DNA of 64,000 nucleotides from Hominimerdicola alba 8 (lineage in GTDB: Bacteria; Bacillota; Clostridia; Oscillospirales; Ruminococcaceae). Positions 25,584-34,618 of this stretch are shown one piece after another (position 1 is the stretch's first letter; each line of letters opens with the position of its first letter). Where the stretch lies: contig NZ_ADKM02000122.1 of NCBI RefSeq assembly GCF_000178155.2, forward strand, positions 62,001 to 126,000. The letters are read 5' to 3'. The position numbers and the translations under genes were made by a program. The notes beneath the pieces are model-generated. The model did not search any database. It had not been told where the DNA came from and saw only the letters and a program-made list of their open reading frames with translations.

Positions 25584-26811
25584 TGCTGTAATAGTCGGCG
25601 GCGGTGCCGCAGGACTTTTTTGCGGAGCGCAGTTGGGACTGCTTGGCAAAAGTGCTGTTATCATCGAGAAAAACGAACGTTTCGGGCGGAAGCTGCGCAT
25701 AACAGGTAAGGGACGCTGTAATGTTACCAATAATTGTGATGCACAGACGGTAATGAAGAATATCACCAGAAACGAGCGTTTTATGTACTCTTCGCTGAGC
25801 CGATTTGCACCCGAAGATGTGATGGCTTTTTTTGAGGGGTTGGGTGTTGCGCTTAAGACTGAGCGCGGAAACAGGGTATTTCCTGTAAGTGACAGCGCGC
25901 ATGACATTGCAGATGCACTGGTGAAGTGCTGTCTTGATTGTGGAACAGAACTGGTCAGCGGGGAAGTGACCGAACTGCTTGTTGAAGACGGCAAGGTTTT
26001 AGGTGCAAAGTGCGGTGTTAAAGAATATCACGGCGGAAGTGTTATAATCGCAACAGGCGGGCGTTCCTATCCAAAGACAGGTTCGGACGGATTTGGGTAT
26101 AAGCTGGCTAAGTCGCTGGGGCATCATGTGACTCCGATAGTGCCGTCACTATGCCCGATAGTTACCGCCGAACGTGAAGAATGCGCAGAAATGATGGGAT
26201 TGAGCCTTAAAAACTGCACCCTTTCGCTGCGGGAAGATAACAAGACCAAGCCTTTATATGAAGAACTTGGCGAGATGCTGTTCACACATTTCGGACTTTC
26301 GGGACCGCTGGTGCTTTCTGCCAGTGCACATATCGGTGATATCGATAAGCATAGCTATCACATCGATATAGACCTGAAACCCGCGCTTTCAAAAGAACAG
26401 CTCGATGCGCGGATATTGCGTGATCTCGGAGATTTTCCGAACCGCGAATTCGGCAATTCACTGGGAAAACTTCTGCCTGCTAAGATGATACCTGTTATCG
26501 TGAAACGGAGCGGGATACCATCTGATAAGCGGGTCAATCAGATAACGAAGGAAGAGCGCCGTGATCTGGTGGAACTGCTGAAAAAACTTACATACAAGGT
26601 TGACAGGCTGAGGTCGATAGATGAAGCTATAATAACACGCGGCGGTGTGGAAGTTTCCGAGATAGACCCTAAAACAATGGGTTCAAAGCTGTGCAAGGGT
26701 CTTTATTTTATCGGTGAGGTGCTTGACCTTGATGCCTACACGGGTGGTTTCAATTTGCAGATAGCGTGGTCTACCGCTTATGCGTGTGCGCAGGCTGTTG
26801 AATACCTTTGA
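25576..26811 (+). CDS. NAD(P)/FAD-dependent flavoprotein, HI0933/BaiN family
   Basis: Protein of about 411 aa. The N-terminal FAD-binding dinucleotide fold reads YDAVIVGGGAAGLFCG. The family segments RKLRITGKGRCNVTNN and IIATGGRSYPKTGSDGFGY follow, and TGGFNLQIAWSTAY lies at the C-terminus. The HI0933 group includes BaiN, assigned to bile-acid reduction, but most members are housekeeping flavoproteins of unknown substrate. The start is uncertain: ATGs at 25567, 25570 and 25576 are all in frame without a strong RBS. I chose 25576, which gives the family's usual N-terminus. It overlaps the MurR/RpiR gene. Confidence 0.88.
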   Translation: MYDAVIVGGGAAGLFCGAQLGLLGKSAVIIEKNERFGRKLRITGKGRCNVTNNCDAQTVMKNITRNERFMYSSLSRFAPEDVMAFFEGLGVALKTERGNRVFPVSDSAHDIADALVKCCLDCGTELVSGEVTELLVEDGKVLGAKCGVKEYHGGSVIIATGGRSYPKTGSDGFGYKLAKSLGHHVTPIVPSLCPIVTAEREECAEMMGLSLKNCTLSLREDNKTKPLYEELGEMLFTHFGLSGPLVLSASAHIGDIDKHSYHIDIDLKPALSKEQLDARILRDLGDFPNREFGNSLGKLLPAKMIPVIVKRSGIPSDKRVNQITKEERRDLVELLKKLTYKVDRLRSIDEAIITRGGVEVSEIDPKTMGSKLCKGLYFIGEVLDLDAYTGGFNLQIAWSTAYACAQAVEYL

Positions 26812-26856
26812 AAAGGTGAATATATGAAATAAACTTTGAAAAAGGAGTTGTAATAT

Positions 26857-28221
26857 ATGGGAATAAATATTGCACTTGACGGACCGTCGGGAGCGGGAAA
26901 ATCCACGATCGCTAAGGCTGTTGCGGCAAAAATGCAGTACGTATATGTGGATACAGGCGCTATGTATCGCTCGGTTGCCTGCTATATGGTAACAAATGGT
27001 GTTGACCTTGACAACACTGAGGAAATAATCAGCAAGCTGTCTGAGATAAGCATAAAGCTGGAGTATAAAGACGGCGCACAGCATGTAATACTGAACGGTG
27101 AAGATGTTTCCGATAAGATAAGAACGCCTGAGATATCTATGGCGGCATCGAAGACATCAGCTATACCTGAGGTAAGAGCATTTTTGTTTGATTTACAGCA
27201 GACGATGGCGAAAGAGAATAATATCATCATGGACGGAAGAGATATCGGCACAGTTGTTCTGCCGAATGCCGATGTGAAGATATTCCTGACCGCTTCAGCT
27301 GAGGCAAGGGCACAGCGCCGTTTAAAGGAACTACAGGAAAAGGGTGATCCATCGACTTTTGAGGAAGTTCTGAGAGATATCGAACAGCGTGATTACAACG
27401 ATACCCACCGCGAAACAGCACCTCTTAAAAAGGCAGATGATGCGGTAGAAGTCGATACGACATCGCTTGATCTTCAGCAGTCTATTGACGAGATATGCAG
27501 GGTCATAAATGAGAAGCTGGGCGTAAAAAAAAACGATGATGACGGTGCGGTAAAAAAAGAGCGGACTCCCAGAGTGCTGATGGAAGTTCAGCCGATATCG
27601 AAAACTCACCATGTCAACCCGCTGAAAGTGCTGGTTTATGGGATCCTGAGGTGGGCAGTCATCGGTATTTATCATTTATATTATGATATCAGGTGGGAGG
27701 GTACAGAGAATGTTCCAAAGGACGGCGGAAACATTTTCGCATCAAATCACCGAAGCTATCAGGATCCTGTCTTTATAGCGCTCCATGCCCGCGTACCGTT
27801 GTCATATATGGCTAAGGAAGAGCTTTTTCAGGGAAATAAGGCTTTTAAATGGCTGATATCCAATCTTGGTGCGTTCCCTGTGACAAGAGGAAAGGGCGAT
27901 ACGGCTGTTATAGACACATCTATAGAAAAGCTGGAGAGCGGCAGAAATCTTGCCATATTCCCTGAGGGGACACGCTCTAAAGACGGCAAAGTCGGCAAGG
28001 GCAAGACAGGCGTTGCGCTGATCGCGGCAGTTGCTCAGACAAAGGTCATACCTGTAGGCATAACTTTTGAAGGGAAGCTGAAATTCCGCAGTAAAGTCAT
28101 CGTGCGTTACGGTGAACCTATAGTGCCCGCCGAGATAGGTGCATCTAATACCGACAGCAAGTCGCTGAGGGTGCTTAAAAATAAAGTAATGGAAGAAATA
28201 ACCAGTCTGGTGCATGAATAA
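26857..28221 (+). CDS. cmk-plsC: Cytidylate kinase fused to 1-acylglycerol-3-phosphate acyltransferase
   Basis: One 454-aa reading frame joins two enzymes. Residues 1-220 are CMP kinase: P-loop GPSGAGKST, VDTGAMYR, and MDGRDIGTVVLP. A charged linker (about 221-245) leads to a PlsC domain (about 250-454) with the catalytic NHRSYQDP (H298, D303) and FPEGTRS near 368-374. The first half recycles CMP and dCMP; the second acylates lysophosphatidate at the membrane. In many clostridia these are adjacent separate genes upstream of ispH-rpsA, so this looks like fusion of neighbours. AAAGGAG precedes the ATG. The stop overlaps the next start in TAATG. Confidence 0.92.
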   Translation: MGINIALDGPSGAGKSTIAKAVAAKMQYVYVDTGAMYRSVACYMVTNGVDLDNTEEIISKLSEISIKLEYKDGAQHVILNGEDVSDKIRTPEISMAASKTSAIPEVRAFLFDLQQTMAKENNIIMDGRDIGTVVLPNADVKIFLTASAEARAQRRLKELQEKGDPSTFEEVLRDIEQRDYNDTHRETAPLKKADDAVEVDTTSLDLQQSIDEICRVINEKLGVKKNDDDGAVKKERTPRVLMEVQPISKTHHVNPLKVLVYGILRWAVIGIYHLYYDIRWEGTENVPKDGGNIFASNHRSYQDPVFIALHARVPLSYMAKEELFQGNKAFKWLISNLGAFPVTRGKGDTAVIDTSIEKLESGRNLAIFPEGTRSKDGKVGKGKTGVALIAAVAQTKVIPVGITFEGKLKFRSKVIVRYGEPIVPAEIGASNTDSKSLRVLKNKVMEEITSLVHE

Positions 28222-30179
28222 TGTTAACTAAATGTAAACTTTTTGTAGCTAAAAGCGCAGGTTTCTGTTTTGGTGTAGACAGAGCGATAAAAATGGTGTA
28301 TAATGAATTGGATAACCGAAATAATATTGTGACGCTGGGTCCGATCATACACAATCAGAATGTTGTTGATGACCTAAAGTCTAAAGGTGTTTATCCTGTT
28401 GAACTTTCCGAAGTCAGGGAAGGACAGACTGTTATCATCAGATCACACGGAGTAGGAAAGGCTGTTTATGACACGCTGGACAAGCTGGGTGCAGAGGTGG
28501 TAGATGCAACTTGTCCTTTTGTGACGAAGATACACAATATCGCGAAGGAAAGATCAGCCGACGGATATACCGTCTTTATCGCAGGCGACAAGTCACATCC
28601 TGAGGTACAGGGCATCATGGGACACTGCACAGGTGAGTGTTTTGTGTTTGAAAACTGTGACGAGTTTGAAAATTTGGTGAAAAATAGAGATTTTTCGTCA
28701 AAAAAGCTTGCAATTTTGGCTCAAACAACGTATAATAAGAATATGTGGAAAGATTGTGTGCCGCTTTTCAGAAAGTATCTGCCGCAGGCTGAGATCTGCG
28801 AAACTATCTGCAATGCCACCAATATCCGTCAGAATGAGGCTGAAGAACTGGCTCAAAAGGCTGACCTTATGGTGATAGTGGGCGGAAGACACAGTTCAAA
28901 TACACATAAGCTTAAGGCTATCTGCGAAAAGCACTGCAAATGTGTGCTCGTAGAAACAGCTGATGAATTAAAGAAGCTCGGTCTTGACCTGAGCGGCGCA
29001 AGATTTATCGGAATCTCTGCCGGTGCTTCGACACCCGGCTATATTATAAAGGAGGTACAGGACACTATGAGTGAACTGCTGAACAATGTTGACAATACTG
29101 TTGACGAAGAATTTAATCTGGAGGCGATCGATAAGACCCTCAAAAAAATATATCCGGGAGCGAAGGTTGAAGGCACTGTCGAATCTGTGAACGATACCGA
29201 GGTCATTGTTGACATCGGCACCAAGCACACCGGCTATGTTTCTCTGAACGAGCTGACTGATGATCCTACCAAGAAGCCCTCTGATATCGTAAGCGTTGGT
29301 GATACCATCGAACTGATCGTAATCAAGACCAGCGATACTGACGGTACCGTTCTCCTCTCCAAGAAGAGAGTTGACGCTGTTAAGAGTTTCCAGAAGATCA
29401 AGGATGCTGCTGAGAGCGGCGAGATACTGGAAGGCGTTGTTACCAATGTTGTAAAGGGCGGCGTACTGGTTTCTTCTGATGGCGTTAAGGTATTTGTACC
29501 TGCTTCACAGGCTGCACCCAGAAGAGATTATGACCTCAATGAACTGCTGAAGCAGACTGTTAAGTTCAAGATCCTTGAAGTTAACGACGCTAAGCAGAGA
29601 GCTGTTGGTTCTGTAAGAGCTGTAGCAAGAGAAGAAAAGGCTGCTGCACAGAGCAAGTTCTTTGAAACTGCTGTTCCCGGCACTGAGATGGAAGGCGTTG
29701 TTAAGTCTATCACTGACTACGGCGTATTCGTTGATCTTGGCGGCGTAGATGGTCTGGTAAGAAGAGCAGACCTCAGCTGGAACAGGATCAAGCATCCTTC
29801 TGATGTTGTTTCTATTGGTGACAAGGTAACTGTTACTATCAAGGATATCGATCCTGAAACTAAGAAGGTTTCTCTTACATACAAGAAGGATTCCGAAAAT
29901 CCTTGGGAGATCTTTGTTAACAACTACAAAGAGGGTCAGGACGTTAAGGCAACTATCGTTTCCATCACTTCTTTCGGTGCATTCGCGCAGATCATTGATG
30001 GTATCGATGGTCTTATCCACATCTCTCAGATCGCAAATCAGAGAGTAAACAATGTGGCTGATATACTGGCTGTTGGTGATGTTGTTGATTGCCGCATCAC
30101 TGAGATCGATTCTGAAAAGAAGAGGATCAGTCTGTCCAGAAGAGCTCTGCTCGATGACGAGGACGAGAGCGCTGAATAA
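28221..30179 (+). CDS. ispH-rpsA: HMBPP reductase fused to ribosomal protein S1
   Basis: A 652-aa fusion known in Clostridia. Residues 1-282 are IspH, the iron-sulfur enzyme that makes IPP and DMAPP in the MEP pathway: cysteines in GFCFGVDRAI, DATCPFV and ICNATN, plus IRSHG. Residues 283-652 carry four S1 RNA-binding domains (about 313-383, 396-465, 483-553, 568-640). The join falls at the normal IspH end (GASTPGYIIKEV). At the join AAGGAGG precedes an in-frame ATG at 29067, and a good promoter lies inside ispH at 28708-28736. Lysine codons shift to almost uniform AAG in the S1 half, as in highly expressed genes. S1 alone may therefore also be produced. Confidence 0.95.
   Translation: MLTKCKLFVAKSAGFCFGVDRAIKMVYNELDNRNNIVTLGPIIHNQNVVDDLKSKGVYPVELSEVREGQTVIIRSHGVGKAVYDTLDKLGAEVVDATCPFVTKIHNIAKERSADGYTVFIAGDKSHPEVQGIMGHCTGECFVFENCDEFENLVKNRDFSSKKLAILAQTTYNKNMWKDCVPLFRKYLPQAEICETICNATNIRQNEAEELAQKADLMVIVGGRHSSNTHKLKAICEKHCKCVLVETADELKKLGLDLSGARFIGISAGASTPGYIIKEVQDTMSELLNNVDNTVDEEFNLEAIDKTLKKIYPGAKVEGTVESVNDTEVIVDIGTKHTGYVSLNELTDDPTKKPSDIVSVGDTIELIVIKTSDTDGTVLLSKKRVDAVKSFQKIKDAAESGEILEGVVTNVVKGGVLVSSDGVKVFVPASQAAPRRDYDLNELLKQTVKFKILEVNDAKQRAVGSVRAVAREEKAAAQSKFFETAVPGTEMEGVVKSITDYGVFVDLGGVDGLVRRADLSWNRIKHPSDVVSIGDKVTVTIKDIDPETKKVSLTYKKDSENPWEIFVNNYKEGQDVKATIVSITSFGAFAQIIDGIDGLIHISQIANQRVNNVADILAVGDVVDCRITEIDSEKKRISLSRRALLDDEDESAE
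28708..28736 (+). promoter_or_regulatory. Candidate internal promoter for rpsA inside ispH
   Basis: TTGCAA (28708-28713), exact 17-bp spacer, perfect TATAAT (28731-28736), within an unusually A/T-rich run of ispH that uses codons rare elsewhere in the gene (TTG, CAA, ACG). It lies about 330 bases before the internal S1 start. Confidence 0.5.
29049..29069 (+). promoter_or_regulatory. Internal ribosome binding site and start codon for S1
   Basis: AAGGAGG (29049-29055) lies 11 bases before the in-frame ATG at 29067-29069, where the S1 part begins (MSELLNNVDNT). It also encodes the Lys-Glu-Val at the IspH end, so coding need alone could explain part of it. Confidence 0.5.
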
Positions 30180-30191
30180 TCGGCATTTATC

Positions 30192-30223
30192 ATGGGGACG
30201 ATTATTCGTCCCCATTTTTTATT
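30192..30223 (+). terminator. Terminator of the cmk-plsC/ispH-rpsA operon
   Basis: Stem ATGGGGACG / CGTCCCCAT with a six-base loop (30192-30215) followed by TTTTTTATT. Confidence 0.92.
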
Positions 30224-30300
30224 ACAGAAAGATGAACCTGCAATGGTATTATTGTACTGTTTTAAGCGCCTGTCTGCGTCATAATTTGTGTGCGTTGGGG

Positions 30301-30329
30301 TTGCATTATTCTTAAAAATATGGTATAAT
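30301..30329 (+). promoter_or_regulatory. Promoter of the PBP gene
   Basis: TTGCAT (30301-30306), 17-bp spacer, TATAAT (30324-30329). Confidence 0.75.
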
Positions 30330-30387
30330 AATATAAGTGTTGATGTTTGTGTGTTAATGCGCATACAATAACGAAAGGTCTGACTTT

Positions 30388-32604
30388 ATGGAACAAAAAA
30401 GAAGAAATACAACAAGAACAAAGAAAAGACACGGCACCAGTCCTGTGGTGCACATTTTTAAGGCTTTTGGTACTTTACTGCTATCGATTTTTTTGATAGT
30501 TATTATCACGATGTCTATATTTGGCACCGTTTTGACGATATATGTGCTGAATTTTGCGGATACTACAACTACAGTAACACTTGAAAAGAATCCGCAGAGC
30601 AATATTAGCCGCTTTCTTTATGATAATCCTGATTATGATGAGGAAACTGATGACCCGATAGATCAGTATGTGCTTTACTATTCAATGAGAAATGAATATA
30701 AGCACTATATCTGGGTCGACCTTGAAGATATTCCGCAGGTAGTTCAGGACGCTTTTGTGTATACAGAGGACGAGCGTTTTTACAGCCATGACGGTGTTGA
30801 CTTCAAGAGTACGTTTGCTGCATTTGTAAATATATTCCTGCCGAATAACAGAACAAGAGGTGGTTCGACCATCACCCAGCAGACTATAAAAAACCTGACA
30901 GGTGATGCTGCAACTGAAGGTGTTCAGGGTATTGAGCGTAAGATACGCGAAGTATTCCGCGCTATTAATGTTGAGAAAACCTATACTAAGGATGTAATTC
31001 TTGAAAGCTATCTGAACATCGTTCCTCAGGGTACTCAGAAGGAAGATATAATCGGCATTCAGGCAGCAGCTAATTTCTATTTTGGCAAAGATGTTTCCGA
31101 ACTTGACCTTGCTGAGGCGGCTTGCCTTGCGGGTTTGAATAATGCTCCCGCGTACAACAATCCAATAGATAATATTGACAATAACAATATCAGACGTAAG
31201 TACTGCCTCAAAAAAATGTTTGATAACGGTGCTATCTCAGAGCAGGAGTACAACGAGGCGCTCCATGAAGAGCTCGAATTGGCAGGTAATTTCAATTACT
31301 CAAGTGAAACAGTTTATGATGGTGAACTTGAAGATCAGGGAATAACCGACTGGTATCTTGATGCTGCGATAGAAGAAGCTATCAGCAGGATAGCAGAAGA
31401 GGCAGGCTGCACATATGAAGATGCTCAGACGAGGCTCTATAATGGCGGTTATACTGTTTATACTAACGTTGATATAGACATGCAACGCCGTGTGGAAAAG
31501 TCGATGCAGGATGCAAGTAATTTTACGACTTATGATATGGATCCTGAAGAAGATACTCTTTGGTCTGCTTTTATTTGTATGGACTATAAGGGAAATGTCA
31601 GATCAGTCGTCAGCAGCCGTTCTGAAAAGACTGATATACGTGGCTACAATCAGGCAACACAAGGTTCACGATCACCGGGTTCGTGTATTAAACCGATAGC
31701 TTCTTACGCACCCGCGTTGGATCAGGATCTGATAACCATGTCATCGCTTTATAATGATAAACCTCTTATGGAAGTGGAGCAGGAAGACGGCACTAAATCA
31801 CAGTGGCCTGTAAACTACTCTGAAGATGGTTTGTCGGGTAACTGGTCATATAAAGACCTTTTCACTTATCAGATGTTGCTCAAATCGCTCAATACTATGC
31901 CTGCACAGCTGGTAGACAAGCTGACTCCTGCTTACTGTTTTAATTTCCTCAAGACAAAGCTGGATGTCACATCGCTTCGTGATTCTGAATCTGACTACTC
32001 GGCTATGACTGTCGGAAGCCTGGGTATGAGCCTTGATGAACTTGTGGGCGCTTATATGATATTCGGTAACGGCGGCAGAAAATATGATGTCAGCTTCGTT
32101 TATAAGATCGAAGATTCTGCGGGCAAGGTCATTTACGAAAAGAATGACGGATATAAGCAGGCGATCTCTGACAGCACAGCTTATATAATGAACCGTATGA
32201 TGCAGTACGTTATCAATGATAAGGAAGGTACAGGCAGATACGCAAAACTTAAGAAGACCGATCTGGTCGGCAAGACAGGTACTTCGGAAAAATGGGAGGA
32301 TCTGAACTTTGTAGGCTGCACACCTGACTATGTTTCAGGTATATGGATAGGTTATGAGAACCCTGAAACGATACCGACAAATGATTATGAGAATATCGGT
32401 CAGATATGGAAAAATGTATTCGGTGATATTGCTGATTCGTCAGAACACAAGAGTTTTGATGAAACATTCCCGATGCCTGACACAGTTGTAAAACAAGATT
32501 TCTGTTCAAGAACAGGTCTGCTGGCATCAAATGGCTGCTCAAGCAGAACAACAGGATACTTTAAGACATCAAATACACCTGATTATTGCTACGGCGGACA
32601 TTAA
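30388..32604 (+). CDS. Class A penicillin-binding protein (transglycosylase/transpeptidase)
   Basis: Bifunctional peptidoglycan synthase of 738 aa. A basic cytoplasmic tail and one membrane helix (about 27-56) precede the GT51 glycosyltransferase domain (about 85-280) with EDERFYSHDGVDF and GGSTITQQTIKNL. The transpeptidase domain (about 375-690) has the active-site SxxK as SCIK in SRSPGSCIKPIAS and the KTGTSE motif near 630. It polymerises and cross-links glycan outside the membrane. AAAGG precedes the ATG, with a promoter upstream. A terminator-like hairpin separates it from the methyltransferase gene. Which paralogue (PBP1a or 1b/2c) cannot be decided. Confidence 0.94.
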   Translation: MEQKRRNTTRTKKRHGTSPVVHIFKAFGTLLLSIFLIVIITMSIFGTVLTIYVLNFADTTTTVTLEKNPQSNISRFLYDNPDYDEETDDPIDQYVLYYSMRNEYKHYIWVDLEDIPQVVQDAFVYTEDERFYSHDGVDFKSTFAAFVNIFLPNNRTRGGSTITQQTIKNLTGDAATEGVQGIERKIREVFRAINVEKTYTKDVILESYLNIVPQGTQKEDIIGIQAAANFYFGKDVSELDLAEAACLAGLNNAPAYNNPIDNIDNNNIRRKYCLKKMFDNGAISEQEYNEALHEELELAGNFNYSSETVYDGELEDQGITDWYLDAAIEEAISRIAEEAGCTYEDAQTRLYNGGYTVYTNVDIDMQRRVEKSMQDASNFTTYDMDPEEDTLWSAFICMDYKGNVRSVVSSRSEKTDIRGYNQATQGSRSPGSCIKPIASYAPALDQDLITMSSLYNDKPLMEVEQEDGTKSQWPVNYSEDGLSGNWSYKDLFTYQMLLKSLNTMPAQLVDKLTPAYCFNFLKTKLDVTSLRDSESDYSAMTVGSLGMSLDELVGAYMIFGNGGRKYDVSFVYKIEDSAGKVIYEKNDGYKQAISDSTAYIMNRMMQYVINDKEGTGRYAKLKKTDLVGKTGTSEKWEDLNFVGCTPDYVSGIWIGYENPETIPTNDYENIGQIWKNVFGDIADSSEHKSFDETFPMPDTVVKQDFCSRTGLLASNGCSSRTTGYFKTSNTPDYCYGGH

Positions 32605-32612
32605 ATTATCCG

Positions 32613-32646
32613 TGACCTCCGTACTGATGTGCGGAGGTCATTTTTT
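32613..32646 (+). terminator. Terminator after the PBP gene
   Basis: Stem TGACCTCCG / CGGAGGTCA with a ten-base loop (32613-32640) and six T. The next gene starts only 13 bases later, so it may act as a partial terminator. Confidence 0.8.
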
Positions 32647-32658
32647 GAAAGGTTAAAT

Positions 32659-33774
32659 ATGAATAAATTAAGACTAGCTGTCCCATGTCATTTCGGACTG
32701 GAAAAAACGTTAAAATTCGAGGTCGAAAGGATAGGCGGAGAGAATATTACTGTGACTGATGGCAGAGTCAGCTTTGACGGTGACTTTGAAACTGTTGCAA
32801 AAGCAAACCTCTGGATATCAACAGGGGAGAGAGTTTTGATCGAACTGACCAGCTTTACAGCCAGAACATTTGAAGAAATGTTTCAGGGCGTTCAGAAGAT
32901 ACCGCTGGAGGAATTTATCGGCAAGTTCGATGCTTTCCCTGTTAAAGGGCATTCACTGGATTCACAGCTTCATTCAGTTCCCGACTGCCAGAAGATAATC
33001 AAAAAGGCTTGCGTCAAACGCCTTGAAAAAGTCTACGGTATTTCGTATTTTGAGGAAACAGGCGCTAAACATCAGCTTCAGTTCTCTCTTATCAAGGATG
33101 TTTTCACACTTTATCTAGATACATCGGGCGCAGGACTTCACAAGCGCGGCTACAGAAGAAATTCAAATGCGGCGCCGATAAAAGAAACTCTGGCTGCGGG
33201 TATAATCGATCTCGGAAGAGTAAGGGCGAATTCCATCGTTTGCGACCCAATGTGCGGTTCGGGTACTTTTCTGATCGAATCCGCTTATAAGGCGCTGAAA
33301 GTTGCACCCGGTATCAGGAGAAATTTTGCAGCCCAGCAGTGGGATCAGATACCTGATAAGATATGGCAGAATGCTCGAACCGAAGCGATGGATATGCTCG
33401 ACAGAGAGGGAAGTTTTAAGGCATTTGGCTTTGATATCGATGATATCGCAGTAGAACTTAGCCGTGATAATGCTAAGAAGGCAGGTGTCGGCTCAAAGAT
33501 AACTGTTAAGCAGCAGGATATCAGCAAATTTGTTCAGCCTGAGGAGTGCATCACTTTCTGCAACCCTCCTTATGGTGAGCGTCTGCTTGAAATACGCGAT
33601 GCTGAAGAGTTATATAAGCGTCTTGGGGACAGGCTGCAGCCGTCAAGGGAAAGACCTTGCTATATAATCTCGCCACATGAAGAGTTCGAGAAATTCTTCG
33701 GTAAAAAGGCTGATAAAAAACGTAAGCTATACAACGGAATGATAAAATGTGACTTATACATGTATTTTAAATGA
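32659..33774 (+). CDS. THUMP-domain RNA methyltransferase (RlmL/YpsC family)
   Basis: SAM-dependent methyltransferase of 371 aa, resembling the N-terminal half of RlmL and Bacillus YpsC, which modify 23S rRNA guanine N2. It has a THUMP RNA-binding region (about 50-155), then a UPF0020 methyltransferase domain with DPMCGSGTFLIESA (SAM binding) and the catalytic FCNPPYGERL motif. The ATG at 32659 follows GAAAGG; an upstream frame from 32629 overlaps the terminator. The stop overlaps an ATG at 33771 (ATGATGA), coupling it to a tiny reading frame of doubtful status. Confidence 0.9.
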   Translation: MNKLRLAVPCHFGLEKTLKFEVERIGGENITVTDGRVSFDGDFETVAKANLWISTGERVLIELTSFTARTFEEMFQGVQKIPLEEFIGKFDAFPVKGHSLDSQLHSVPDCQKIIKKACVKRLEKVYGISYFEETGAKHQLQFSLIKDVFTLYLDTSGAGLHKRGYRRNSNAAPIKETLAAGIIDLGRVRANSIVCDPMCGSGTFLIESAYKALKVAPGIRRNFAAQQWDQIPDKIWQNARTEAMDMLDREGSFKAFGFDIDDIAVELSRDNAKKAGVGSKITVKQQDISKFVQPEECITFCNPPYGERLLEIRDAEELYKRLGDRLQPSRERPCYIISPHEEFEKFFGKKADKKRKLYNGMIKCDLYMYFK

Positions 33775-33905
33775 TGAATATAGAAAAAGCAAAACAAATT
33801 TCGCCACATGACTCAGCTGTGCTTCACGGGCTGCCCGAAAATTACAGTTAACTTATCGAACAGCTTGAATATGCACAGATAATTTATCTTCGGAAAACAA
33901 CTTGA
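33774..33905 (+). pseudogene. Short degraded reading frame of unknown origin
   Basis: From the ATG overlapping the methyltransferase stop, 25 codons (starting MNIEKAKQISPHDSAV) run to TAA at 33849. The same frame continues with LIEQLEYAQIIYLRKTT to TGA at 33903. The composition looks protein-like on both sides of the TAA, which suggests one small gene with a nonsense mutation. I do not recognise it. It could be a chance frame in a 145-base gap. Confidence 0.25.
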
Positions 33906-33919
33906 AACAGGGAGATTAG

Positions 33920-34591
33920 ATGTACACTTTAAAGAATATTGACGGCATCATCTTTGATATGGACGGTGTTATTTTCGATACGGAAGCGCTCAGCATGCGA
34001 TGCTGGAAAAAGGTCGGTGAACGACATGGGCTTGAAAATGTCGAGGAGAATATCCGTCTATGTATCGGCAGAAGCACTAAGGATACTAAGCGTATAATCG
34101 AAGAGGCTTACGGTGATAAGGTCGATCTGGATGCTCTTTATGCTGAGTCCAGACAGGTCATACGCGAGGCTTTTGCACATGATGGGATACCGCTTAAGGC
34201 AGGCGCCAGAGAGGTGCTTGAGTGGCTGTATAACAGCGGTGTCAAGGTCGGACTTGCATCTTCGACCAGCTATGACACCGTTGTAAGTGAGATGAAAGAG
34301 GTCGGACTGATACATTGCTTTGATATCATCGTTGGCGGCGATATGATAGAGAATTCAAAGCCTGACCCTGAGATATATCTGTTGGCTTGTGACAAATTGG
34401 GAGTTGACCCTGAAAATACTCTGGCGGTGGAAGATTCGCGCAATGGTATTATCTCAGCAAGTGCGGCAGGAATGATACCTGTTCTTATACCCGATCTCAT
34501 TGAACCTGATGCTGAAATGCTTACCAGATCACATGTCAAGTTAAAATGCTTGGCGGATTTTAAAGATAAATTGTTAAGTACAGGCATATAG
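33920..34591 (+). CDS. HAD-superfamily hydrolase, beta-phosphoglucomutase/phosphatase type
   Basis: A 223-aa HAD enzyme with motif I FDMDGVIFDTE (nucleophile and acid/base Asp), a helical cap typical of the beta-phosphoglucomutase-like subfamily, motif II in GLASSTS, motif III near KPDPEIYL and motif IV VEDSRNGIISA. Substrates of this group are sugar phosphates or related metabolites; a mutase cannot be separated from a phosphatase by sequence alone. AGGGAG lies before the ATG. It probably shares a transcript with the AIM24-family gene 27 bases downstream. Confidence 0.9.
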   Translation: MYTLKNIDGIIFDMDGVIFDTEALSMRCWKKVGERHGLENVEENIRLCIGRSTKDTKRIIEEAYGDKVDLDALYAESRQVIREAFAHDGIPLKAGAREVLEWLYNSGVKVGLASSTSYDTVVSEMKEVGLIHCFDIIVGGDMIENSKPDPEIYLLACDKLGVDPENTLAVEDSRNGIISASAAGMIPVLIPDLIEPDAEMLTRSHVKLKCLADFKDKLLSTGI

Positions 34592-34618
34592 CCTGACAAA
34601 TAAAGGAGGTACAAAAAT

